A DNA stretch of 64,000 bases from GCA-2733415 sp964276095 (lineage in GTDB: Bacteria > Bacteroidota > Bacteroidia > Flavobacteriales > Flavobacteriaceae). A program made the translations under genes and the position numbers. Location of the stretch: assembly GCA_964276095.1 (NCBI GenBank), contig CAXYDR010000003.1, forward strand, positions 496,001 through 560,000, written 5' to 3'. The notes under the pieces are model-generated. The model did no database searches. It was not told the origin of the DNA and saw nothing but the letters and a program-made list of their open reading frames with translations. Below, piece after piece: positions 28,089-36,231 of this stretch (position 1 is the first letter of the stretch; each line of letters opens with the position of its first letter).

Positions 28089-29180
28089 ATGAATCCTACA
28101 ATAAAATTTTCAAGAGTTGATTCCGCAAAGTTTTTCAAAACTTTAAACAAGAGAGTTAACACTTATTTTAAAGAAAACGAAATTAAGAAAACAGGGAACT
28201 GGAAGCTATACATTAAAACTATAGTGATGTTTACATTATTTCTTGCTCCAATGGTATTAATCCTAACCCTAGAACTTCCTACATGGTTGCAATTACTTTT
28301 TGTAGTTATTATCGGTATTGGAATGGCTGGTGTTGGAATGAATGTAATGCATGATGCAAACCACGAAGCTTTTTCTAGTAAAAAATGGGTTAACAAACTA
28401 ATGGGAAGCAGCATATACATTTTAGCAGGAAACGTATACAACTGGCAAATACAACACAATGTTTTACATCATACTTATACGAACATACAAGGTCATGATG
28501 AAGATATTGATGCTGGAAGAATTATTCGTTTCTCACCACATTCAAAATGGCTTAAAATTCACCAATATCAAAAGTATTATTCTTTCGCCCTATATGGATT
28601 ATTAACACTAAACTGGGCGATTACTACAGATTTCATTCAGACTTATAAATACTTAAAAAGAAAATTGTCTTACGGTAAAGCGCCTAATGCAACTACTCAA
28701 TGGACAAAATTAATCATCAGTAAAATAGTTTACTATTCATTATGGGTAGTTTTACCGTTATTTTTAGGTTTTGCATGGTGGGAAGTTTTAATCGGGTTTG
28801 TTATAATGCACTACACAGCAGGTATCATACTAAGTGTTGTTTTTCAATTAGCACACGTAATGCCTAACACTGAAACACCTGCACCAGATGAAAATGGAAA
28901 CATGAAAAACACTTGGGCTATACACCAGTTGTTCACTACTTCTAATTTTGCTCCTAAAAATTGGCTAGTTAGATTTTACACTGGTGGATTAAACAACCAA
29001 GTAGAACACCATTTGTACTCAAACATTAGCCATATTCACTATAAAAAAATAGCGAAAATAGTTAAGGAAACAGCACATGAGTTTAGCCTACCTTATAATG
29101 AATATAAAACTATGGGTAGAGCGATTGTTGAACACTACAATCAATTAAATTATTTAGGTAAAAAACCAATTACTGCATAA
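28089..29180 (+). CDS. Membrane fatty acid desaturase
   Basis: A 363-residue integral membrane di-iron desaturase that introduces double bonds into acyl chains. The three histidine boxes are present: HDANHEAF, HNVLHHTY and NNQVEHHLY (a QxxHH-type third box, as in front-end and acyl-lipid desaturases), plus a further HIHY. Two pairs of membrane helices lie at about 45-90 and 215-255. Electron donor and regiospecificity cannot be read from the sequence. It is probably involved in cold adaptation of membranes. Transcribed alone from a TAaaTTTG element. Confidence 0.92.
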   Translation: MNPTIKFSRVDSAKFFKTLNKRVNTYFKENEIKKTGNWKLYIKTIVMFTLFLAPMVLILTLELPTWLQLLFVVIIGIGMAGVGMNVMHDANHEAFSSKKWVNKLMGSSIYILAGNVYNWQIQHNVLHHTYTNIQGHDEDIDAGRIIRFSPHSKWLKIHQYQKYYSFALYGLLTLNWAITTDFIQTYKYLKRKLSYGKAPNATTQWTKLIISKIVYYSLWVVLPLFLGFAWWEVLIGFVIMHYTAGIILSVVFQLAHVMPNTETPAPDENGNMKNTWAIHQLFTTSNFAPKNWLVRFYTGGLNNQVEHHLYSNISHIHYKKIAKIVKETAHEFSLPYNEYKTMGRAIVEHYNQLNYLGKKPITA

Positions 29181-29241
29181 ACCAACAAATTAAGGGTAAA
29201 GGTAATTCTTTACCCTTTTTACTTTCCATCAAACAATACTT

Positions 29242-30426
29242 ATGAAACAACTTTCAGACAGAATTAACAGCCTACCAATATCTCAGACTTTAGCAATGGC
29301 AGCTAAGACACGAGAATTAAGAAACGAAGGGAAAGATATTATCGGACTTAGTTTAGGTGAGCCAGATTTTAACACTCCCGATTTCATTAAAGAAGCTGCT
29401 ATACAAGCCGTTAACGACAACTACAACAATTACACACCTGTAAATGGATACGAAGAGTTAAGAGAAGCTATCTGTAGAAAATTCAAAAGAGATAACAAAC
29501 TAGATTATACTCCAAATCAAATAGTAGTCTCTACCGGAGCAAAGCAATCTATTGCTAATATCGCAATGGTATTACTAAACCCAGGTGATGAAGTTTTACT
29601 TCCTGCACCTTACTGGGTTAGCTATTCTGCAATTGCAACTTTAGCCGAAGCAACTTATAAAGAAATTCCTTCTTCTATTGATACTGATTTCAAAATCACT
29701 CCAGAGCAACTTGAAGCAGCAATTACACCAAAGACAAAACTGATATTTTTCAATTCACCCAATAACCCAAGTGGATCAAAATATACAGAAAAAGAATATT
29801 TAGCATTAGCCGAAGTATTAAAGAAATACCCAAACATCTTTATTCTTTCTGATGAAATTTACGAACACATCAATTATGAAGGTGAGAATTTTAGCTTCGC
29901 AAGAATCCCTGGTTTATACGATCGTACAATTACCGTAAATGGAGTAGCAAAGGCATTTGCTATGACAGGATGGAGAGTTGGTTATATTGGAGCTCCAGAA
30001 TGGATTGCTAAAGCTTGCACTAAAATGCAAGGGCAAATTACATCTGGGACAAACTGTATTGCTCAGAGAGCTACAATTGCTGCTCTTGATGCCCCTGTAA
30101 GTAAAATACAATACATGGTTGATGAATTTAAATCAAGGCGTGATATTGTTATTGGCTTATTAAACGAAATTGAAGGTGTTAAAACAAATACTCCAAACGG
30201 AGCATTTTACCTTTTTCCTGATGTTTCCGCTTTTTTCGGAAAAACTTTGAACGGAACTAAGATTGAAAATGCCTCAGATTTTTCTTTATATCTATTAGAA
30301 GAAGCTCATGTAGCAACTGTAACTGGAGATGCATTTGGAGCACCAAACTGTATTAGAATATCTTACGCTGCTAGTGAACCTCAACTAAGAGAAGCAATGG
30401 CACGTATTAAAAAAGCATTGAATTAA
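29242..30426 (+). CDS. PLP-dependent aminotransferase, aspartate type
   Basis: Class I aminotransferase of 394 residues, most likely an aspartate/prephenate aminotransferase of the 1b subgroup. Seen are the N-terminal ISQTLAMAAK, the GLSLGEPDFNTP motif, NYTPVNGYEELREA, VSTGAKQS, FNSPNNPSG, ILSDEIYEH, the PLP-lysine region GVAKAFAMTGWRVGY and NCIRISYA (Arg binding the substrate carboxylate). It follows the desaturase gene by 61 nt and is followed by a terminator at 30449-30482. Confidence 0.93.
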   Translation: MKQLSDRINSLPISQTLAMAAKTRELRNEGKDIIGLSLGEPDFNTPDFIKEAAIQAVNDNYNNYTPVNGYEELREAICRKFKRDNKLDYTPNQIVVSTGAKQSIANIAMVLLNPGDEVLLPAPYWVSYSAIATLAEATYKEIPSSIDTDFKITPEQLEAAITPKTKLIFFNSPNNPSGSKYTEKEYLALAEVLKKYPNIFILSDEIYEHINYEGENFSFARIPGLYDRTITVNGVAKAFAMTGWRVGYIGAPEWIAKACTKMQGQITSGTNCIAQRATIAALDAPVSKIQYMVDEFKSRRDIVIGLLNEIEGVKTNTPNGAFYLFPDVSAFFGKTLNGTKIENASDFSLYLLEEAHVATVTGDAFGAPNCIRISYAASEPQLREAMARIKKALN

Positions 30427-30448
30427 TATACATTTTCTATAAAAAAAT

Positions 30449-30482
30449 AAACCTCACAATGTACAACCTGTGAGGTTTTTTT
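30449..30482 (+). terminator. Terminator of aminotransferase gene
   Basis: A 10-bp stem AAACCTCACA/TGTGAGGTTT (30449-30458 with 30469-30478) and 10-nt loop followed by a T run. It lies 22 nt past the stop and just before trmL. Confidence 0.88.
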
Positions 30483-30500
30483 ATTCTAAAAATCAACAAC

Positions 30501-30953
30501 ATGGCATACAATATCGTTTTAGTTGAACCTGAAATACACACAAATACAGGTAACATTGGTCGCTTAAGTCTAGCTTCGGGATCTAATTTACACTTAGTTA
30601 AACCATTTGGATTTGAATTAAGTGATAGTAGACTAAAACGTGCTGGATTAGATTATTGGAAACACATAAACCTTTTTACTTACGAAAGTATTGATGAATT
30701 TTTAGAAACACACAAAGACAAAGAAATGGCTTTTTTATCGAGTCATGGAACTCAAGAATATTATGATATTGATTTTAAAGACGAATTATTTTTAGTGTTC
30801 GGAAAGGAATCAAAAGGCTTACCAAAAAGCATTACAGATAAATTTGAATCTAAGTTATATAATATTCCTCTTTTCAGCGAAAACATAAGAAGCATAAATC
30901 TTGCAAACGCAGTAAGTATTGTAGTATATGAAGGGATTAGAAATTTAAGATAA
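30501..30953 (+). CDS. trmL: tRNA (cytidine(34)-2'-O)-methyltransferase
   Basis: SPOUT methyltransferase that modifies the wobble base of tRNA-Leu. It has 150 residues, the usual minimal SPOUT length. Motifs are VEPEIHTNTGNIGR, LVFGKESKGLP (motif 2) and IPLFSENIRSINLANAVSIV (motif 3). It begins 18 nt after the preceding terminator, so any promoter lies inside or before that hairpin. Its stop codon abuts the stop codon of the convergent trkH gene with no spacer. Confidence 0.95.
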   Translation: MAYNIVLVEPEIHTNTGNIGRLSLASGSNLHLVKPFGFELSDSRLKRAGLDYWKHINLFTYESIDEFLETHKDKEMAFLSSHGTQEYYDIDFKDELFLVFGKESKGLPKSITDKFESKLYNIPLFSENIRSINLANAVSIVVYEGIRNLR

Positions 30954-32447
30954 TTATCTATTCCTCCAGAAGAAAGGAGTAAATACTATCAACACTGTAA
31001 ACAACTCTAATCTACCCAATAACATCAAGAAAGCACACCACCATTTTGCTAAGCTAGGTAAATGACCATAATTCGCTAAGGGGTTTAACGACCCAAATGC
31101 AGGTCCCACATTCCCTAAACTAGATACCGATCCACCAATAGCTGTTTCAAAATCTAAACCTAACATCCCTAAACCTAAAGCACCAACTATAAATAACAGC
31201 ATAAACAATATAAAGAAAGCTAATACATTAAATACAATCTCCTTTGATACTGCTTTAGAATTATATCGCACAGGTATTATTGCATTAGGATGCAACGTCC
31301 TTTTAAACTCTAGAAATGCATTTTTAACCATAACCAAATGACGAACAACCTTCACCCCACCTGAAGTTGAACCGGCTGAACCACCAACAAACATCAATCC
31401 AAAAAAGAATACTGATAAAAAAGGGGTCCAACTTGTAAAATCGGCTGTTACAAAACCTGTAGTAGTCACAACTGACACTACTTGAAACAAAGAATGCCTA
31501 AATGAACTTTCCCAGGCACCTAATACTTGAGAATGATATTCCGAAACCGGAACGTTTGCGTTATAATATACCACAAGAGCACACATAACAGTAAAGATAA
31601 TTGTGAAAACAGCATAAAATTTAAACTCTTCGTCTTTGATAACTTTTTGTACTTTCCCTTTAAAAGCAAAGTAACTTAGAACAAAATTTGTCCCCGCTAA
31701 AAACATAAATACTATTATGATATATTGTATCATTGGGTTGTTATTCCAATATGCTACACTTAAGTTTTTAGTAGAAAACCCACCGGTTGATAATGTTGCC
31801 AAAGAATGGTTCATCGCATCAAAAAGATTCATTCCAGCTAATTTCAATAAAATAGTTTCTGCAATAGTATACCCAAAGTATATCAACCATAAACGTTTTG
31901 CCGTATCGGTAATCCTAGGATGCAATTTATCCGCACTTGGACCAGGAGCTTCAGCTGCAAACAACTGCATACCACCAATCCCCAGCAAAGGCAAAATTGC
32001 AACTGCCAAAACAATAATTCCCATTCCCCCAATCCAATGAGTCATACTTCTCCAAAATAAAACACCTTTGGGAATGATTTCAATATCACTTAATATTGAA
32101 GCTCCAGTAGTCGTATAACCAGACATCGTTTCGAAAAAAGCATTCGTAAAACTAGGAATAGCACCAGTAAATAAATAAGGTAGCGTTCCTGAAAAAGTAA
32201 TTAGTATCCAACCAAAAGTCACTACAATATACCCCTCTCTCTTTTTTAGCTCTTTTTTATGAGATTTAGTAACTAACATTAATAATCCACCTGTTGCCAG
32301 AGTAACTAAGCCAGCCAATAACACTTCAAAAGTCACCCCATCTTCATATAAAAAACTCACTAAAGCTGCAACAAGCATGAAACCACCATTAAAGAGTAGC
32401 AACAATCCCATTATATGAAAGATGATTTTGGTATTTAGTTTTTTCAC
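30954..32447 (-). CDS. trkH: Potassium uptake protein, TrkH family
   Basis: Ion-conducting membrane subunit of a Trk/Ktr-type K+ transporter, 497 residues with about ten helices and four selectivity-filter loops (TTTGASIL, STGGFST, TTTGFVT, LGNVGPAF). The conserved GGMGIIVLAVAILP segment is present. It is the second gene of a trkA-trkH operon (16-nt gap), an arrangement that pairs the channel with its gating ring. It abuts trmL tail to tail. Confidence 0.96.
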   Translation of the reverse strand: MKKLNTKIIFHIMGLLLLFNGGFMLVAALVSFLYEDGVTFEVLLAGLVTLATGGLLMLVTKSHKKELKKREGYIVVTFGWILITFSGTLPYLFTGAIPSFTNAFFETMSGYTTTGASILSDIEIIPKGVLFWRSMTHWIGGMGIIVLAVAILPLLGIGGMQLFAAEAPGPSADKLHPRITDTAKRLWLIYFGYTIAETILLKLAGMNLFDAMNHSLATLSTGGFSTKNLSVAYWNNNPMIQYIIIVFMFLAGTNFVLSYFAFKGKVQKVIKDEEFKFYAVFTIIFTVMCALVVYYNANVPVSEYHSQVLGAWESSFRHSLFQVVSVVTTTGFVTADFTSWTPFLSVFFFGLMFVGGSAGSTSGGVKVVRHLVMVKNAFLEFKRTLHPNAIIPVRYNSKAVSKEIVFNVLAFFILFMLLFIVGALGLGMLGLDFETAIGGSVSSLGNVGPAFGSLNPLANYGHLPSLAKWWCAFLMLLGRLELFTVLIVFTPFFWRNR

Positions 32448-32463
32448 AAAGTACTAATAACAG

Positions 32464-33813
32464 TTATAGAAATAAATTTTCAACTTTTGAAATCGCTCTA
32501 GGTAAGCAACACACAACAACTTTATCATTCGCCTGTATTTTAAAATCCCCTAAAGCGATCAATCCTTTTTCGTCACGGATAACCCCACCAATGATTGCTG
32601 ATCGAGGAAACGTAAGATCTTTAATGTATTTATTACAAACTTTAGAACTTGATTTTACCTCAAATTCTAATAATTCTGCATTTAAATTATTTAATTGTGT
32701 CAAAGCAACAACATCACCTTTACGTATATACCTAAAAATAGTATTTGCGGCAATTAATTTTTTATTCACCAAAGTATCAACTCCAATAGATTGAGATAAC
32801 TGAAAGTAATCAATGTTTTCAACTAAGGCTACAGTCTTTTTTACTCCTTTTGACTTTGCCATTAAGCATGACATTATATTTGTTTCAGAATTACCTGTTA
32901 CTGCAACAAACGCGTCCATTTCATCAATGTTTTCCTCATCTAACAACTCAACATTCCTACCATCACCATTAATTATTAATGCTCTTGGAAGTTCCTCTGC
33001 TAAATCAAATGCTTTGCTTTTATTTTTCTCAATTAGCTTTACATTAAATTTATGATCACATAAATTTTTAGCCGTTTTCTGACCTATACTACTCCCACCA
33101 AGAATCATTACATCCTTAATCGATTCTTTTACTTTTCCTGAAAGTCGGTATAACTCATCAACTCCCCCTGAGGAAGTTATAAAATAGACCTGATCGTTTT
33201 CCTTAAATATAGTATCGCCTCGTGGTATAACAGTGTATTGAGTTCCGTAACGCTGAATAGCGATTGGCACAAAGTGAATTTCCGGCAATAATTTTGCAGC
33301 TTCTTTTACAGATTTACCAACAAAAGAGGCTTTTCTGGATAAATTTAACCCCAACATTGTCAATACCCCTCCTTCAAAATCAAACCGTTCGTTAAAAGCT
33401 GAATCATTTAATAAAGCCTCTATTTCACCGGCCGCTAAAGCTTCAGGAGAAATCAATTCATCAATTCCTAATTTAGAAAATTGCATTTCATCTTTATGCT
33501 CAATAAACTCTGAGTTAGAAATTCTTGCAATTGTTCTTTTAACACCAAGTTGTTTTGCTAATACGCAAACAGTAATATTTGTTGTTTCAGAAGATGTAAC
33601 TGATATTAATAAATCTGATGACGACACATTTGCATCTTTCAATACTGAAATAGAAGTAGCGTCCCCTTTGAGAACTCTAATATCCAGATGATTATCTGCA
33701 TACAGTAAATTCTCCTTACTACAGTCAATCAATGTAATATCCTGCGACTCATAGGAAAGTAGTTTTGCTAAGTGAAAACCTACTTCTCCAGCACCAGCGA
33801 TAATTATCTTCAT
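32464..33813 (-). CDS. trkA: Trk system potassium transport regulator
   Basis: Cytosolic gating subunit for TrkH: 449 residues with two tandem RCK units, each an NAD-binding fold plus a TrkA-C domain. The first starts MKIIIAGAGEVGFHLA, the second VMILGGSSIGQKTA at about residue 230, and the nucleotide-binding acidic ends LIDCSKENL and LIEKNKSKA are present. Full two-repeat length is typical of TrkA. A TACCTTTG -7 element about 68 nt upstream suggests a leader of roughly 60 nt. Confidence 0.97.
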   Translation of the reverse strand: MKIIIAGAGEVGFHLAKLLSYESQDITLIDCSKENLLYADNHLDIRVLKGDATSISVLKDANVSSSDLLISVTSSETTNITVCVLAKQLGVKRTIARISNSEFIEHKDEMQFSKLGIDELISPEALAAGEIEALLNDSAFNERFDFEGGVLTMLGLNLSRKASFVGKSVKEAAKLLPEIHFVPIAIQRYGTQYTVIPRGDTIFKENDQVYFITSSGGVDELYRLSGKVKESIKDVMILGGSSIGQKTAKNLCDHKFNVKLIEKNKSKAFDLAEELPRALIINGDGRNVELLDEENIDEMDAFVAVTGNSETNIMSCLMAKSKGVKKTVALVENIDYFQLSQSIGVDTLVNKKLIAANTIFRYIRKGDVVALTQLNNLNAELLEFEVKSSSKVCNKYIKDLTFPRSAIIGGVIRDEKGLIALGDFKIQANDKVVVCCLPRAISKVENLFL

Positions 33814-33880
33814 CAGTTTTTATTTTTTGGGAGGACATAACTTGGTTATATCCTTACTGCTTAGTTTTTAAACATAAATA

Positions 33881-33888
33881 CAAAGGTA
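33881..33888 (-). promoter_or_regulatory. -7 promoter element of trkA-trkH
   Basis: TACCTTTG in the leftward direction matches TAnnTTTG exactly. It lies 67 nt before the trkA ATG. A -33 element is not clear. Confidence 0.5.
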
Positions 33889-33985
33889 AATTTATTTTAA
33901 AAGAAAAACTAACTTTTCAGCATTCCTCACTCCCATTACTTGCTTTGGCATCTCTGATTTTGTATTTTCGCTTAAATTTCAAAAG

Positions 33986-34720
33986 ATGTCTAAAAACGTA
34001 ACACCATATAAAGATTCAAATCTTGGCAAGAAAGAGCAAGTAACCAAAATGTTTGATACAATTTCTCAGGAATATGATGGATTAAACAGAGTTATTAGTT
34101 TTGGTATTGATCAAAAATGGAGAAAAAAGGTAGTACAACTAGTTGATAGTATTTCTCCTAAAAGCATTTTAGATATCGCTACCGGAACTGGAGATCTTGC
34201 AATTATGTTTGCAGAAAATACAACTGCAGAAAAAATTGTAGGCTTAGATATTTCTGAAGGTATGTTAAATGTTGGAAGAGAAAAAGTAAAGAATAAGAAT
34301 CTTGACAACAGAATTGAAATGGTTATTGGAGATTCTGAGAAATTACCTTTTGAAGAAAATTCTTTTGACGCAATAACAGTTTCTTTTGGAGTTAGAAACT
34401 TTGAAACTTTAGAAACTGGTTTGTCAGAAATTTTACGTGTATTAAAGCCTCAAGGAAAGTTTGTTATTCTAGAAACTTCGGTCCCAACCAAATTTCCTTT
34501 TAAACAAGGTTATTTATTTCATTCAAATGTTTTGCTTCCTTTAATTGGTAGATTATTCTCTAAAGACAAAAAAGCATACGGATACTTATCTGAATCTGCA
34601 GCAAATTTCCCTTACGGAGAAAAATTGAACAATATTTTACGAAATGTTGGGTTTATAGATGTTCAGGATCATCCGCAAACTTTTGGTGTAGCATCAATAT
34701 ATACTTCTAGCAAGCAGTAA
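33986..34720 (+). CDS. ubiE: Demethylmenaquinone methyltransferase
   Basis: UbiE/MenG performs the last step of menaquinone synthesis, C-methylation of demethylmenaquinone with SAM, supplying quinone for Nqr. It has 244 residues with motif I ILDIATGTGDLAI, GLDISEGML, the UbiE signatures FDTISQEYDGLNRVISFG and ITVSFGVRNFETL, and the late AASIYTSS-like end. An imperfect -7 element (TATTTTCG) lies about 18 nt before the ATG. porT follows after 11 nt, probably on the same transcript. Confidence 0.97.
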   Translation: MSKNVTPYKDSNLGKKEQVTKMFDTISQEYDGLNRVISFGIDQKWRKKVVQLVDSISPKSILDIATGTGDLAIMFAENTTAEKIVGLDISEGMLNVGREKVKNKNLDNRIEMVIGDSEKLPFEENSFDAITVSFGVRNFETLETGLSEILRVLKPQGKFVILETSVPTKFPFKQGYLFHSNVLLPLIGRLFSKDKKAYGYLSESAANFPYGEKLNNILRNVGFIDVQDHPQTFGVASIYTSSKQ

Positions 34721-34731
34721 TTTAGTTTTAA

Positions 34732-35469
34732 ATGAAGAAATTAATCACACTTACCTTATTAATAGCATTTGCTCATTCATCGTATGCGCAACTTTTTACT
34801 ACTCAGAAAGTAAAAAACAGGTCTACTGGAGGAAATGACAATATTGACAACAAAACACTGTCCTATGGTTACTACCTTGGCTTTAATAGCTTAGATTTTA
34901 AGTTTCAATACAAAACTGATGCGCATAAAGATATTACAGTAAAATCTTCAACTGGATTCAATGTTGGGCTAATTGGTAATTTAAAATTATCAAACTATAT
35001 AGATTTACGCTTTGAACCAGGATTAAGCTTTACTTCGCGAATACTAACATACCCAGAATCATATTCTACTATTGACGAAGATTTCACAGAATCATCCAAT
35101 TCAGAACGCATCATAAAATCTACATACGTATACTTTCCATTACTTTTAAAATTTAGCACAAAAAGGATAAATAACTTTAAGCCTTTTTTATTAGCAGGAG
35201 CTTCTACAGCGCTGAATTTATCAAGTAACGAAAAGAGTTTAGATGACAATTCTGCAGGAAAGTTCAGAATGACCAGTAATCCTAATTTTTTGGAACTAGG
35301 ATTTGGAATTGACTTTTATTTGTATAATTTTAAATTCACCCCTTCAATAAGAGGCGTGTTTGGCCAAGGAGACGAGCTTATAAAAGACAACGATTCCAAC
35401 AGCCCATGGACTGGAAACATTAGTAAAATGCAAACACGAGGTTACTTTATTAACTTTACAGTACAATAG
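34732..35469 (+). CDS. porT: T9SS/gliding protein PorT
   Basis: PorT is an outer-membrane beta-barrel protein required for type IX secretion and gliding. The 245 residues begin with a signal peptide (1-20, ending SYAQ). The rest is an eight-strand OmpX/PorT-type barrel with alternating strands (SYGYYLGFNSLDFKFQY, NVGLIGNLKL, YINFTVQ end). It follows ubiE by 11 nt, the order I recall in other Flavobacteria. The last 14 nt overlap the convergent rRNA methylase gene. Confidence 0.85.
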   Translation: MKKLITLTLLIAFAHSSYAQLFTTQKVKNRSTGGNDNIDNKTLSYGYYLGFNSLDFKFQYKTDAHKDITVKSSTGFNVGLIGNLKLSNYIDLRFEPGLSFTSRILTYPESYSTIDEDFTESSNSERIIKSTYVYFPLLLKFSTKRINNFKPFLLAGASTALNLSSNEKSLDDNSAGKFRMTSNPNFLELGFGIDFYLYNFKFTPSIRGVFGQGDELIKDNDSNSPWTGNISKMQTRGYFINFTVQ

Positions 35470-36193
35470 TTTTTCGTTTAAACTCACTCAAAATAATAGA
35501 TGTAGCCATTGCCACATTTAAGCTTTCCGTTTCCTGAACAGCTCCAAACTTTGGTATGGTGATTTTTTGAGTTACTAATTTTTCAATCTGCTCGGACACT
35601 CCATTAGCTTCATTTCCTAAAACTACAATTCCAGATGTAGGACTAATATTAGTTGTATACAAATTATCCCCTTCCATAAAAGTACCGAAAACAGGTATGT
35701 TTTTTTCGCAAAGATATTTCTCTAAATTTAAGTATGTTACATTAACCCTTGTCAATGAGCCCATAGTAGCTTGAACCACTTTAGGATTATAACAATCTAC
35801 TGTTTCCGAATTACAAACCAAATCTGTAACACCAAACCAATCGCATAATCTGATAATCGTACCTAAGTTACCTGGGTCACGAACATTATCTAATCCTACT
35901 AACAATTTAGATTCATCAATTTCTTTAATCGGTTGCATTTTAAAAACTGCCAATGCGGAATTCGTGTTTTTTAAAAAACTTGCTTTTTTTAATTCAATTT
36001 CTGATACAACTGTTTGGAAATCATCGGGAACATTCTCAAACCTATTAATAGCATACAAATGCTCTAGCTCATATGACGAATTTAAAAACTCATTAATTGT
36101 TTTTACCCCCTCAACAACAAACAATTTATGTTGCAAACGGTACTTTTTTTGTTTTAAACTCGTTATTAATGTAATTCTGCTTTTGCTTAACAT
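35456..36193 (-). CDS. TrmH/SpoU family RNA 2'-O-methyltransferase
   Basis: A SPOUT-class methyltransferase of 245 residues. The N-terminal 90 residues form the small substrate-binding domain (RLQHKLFVVEGVKTINEF). The C-terminal knot domain carries LDNVRDPGNLGTIIRLCDWF (motif 1), VVLGNEANGVS (motif 2) and ETESLNVAMATSIIL (motif 3). The target, rRNA or tRNA, cannot be assigned. Its 3' end overlaps porT by 14 nt, and its start codon lies within the divergent tamL promoter. Confidence 0.93.
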   Translation of the reverse strand: MLSKSRITLITSLKQKKYRLQHKLFVVEGVKTINEFLNSSYELEHLYAINRFENVPDDFQTVVSEIELKKASFLKNTNSALAVFKMQPIKEIDESKLLVGLDNVRDPGNLGTIIRLCDWFGVTDLVCNSETVDCYNPKVVQATMGSLTRVNVTYLNLEKYLCEKNIPVFGTFMEGDNLYTTNISPTSGIVVLGNEANGVSEQIEKLVTQKITIPKFGAVQETESLNVAMATSIILSEFKRKTIVL

Positions 36194-36211
36194 CCAAATA
36201 ATGTATTTTTG
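36182..36211 (+). promoter_or_regulatory. Promoter of tamL
   Basis: TTTG (36182-36185), an 18-nt spacer and TATTTTTG (36204-36211) form a complete Bacteroidota-type promoter 20 nt before the TTG start. The -33 half overlaps the first codons of the divergent methylase gene. Confidence 0.75.
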
Positions 36212-36231
36212 AATTTAATTCTAACTATCTA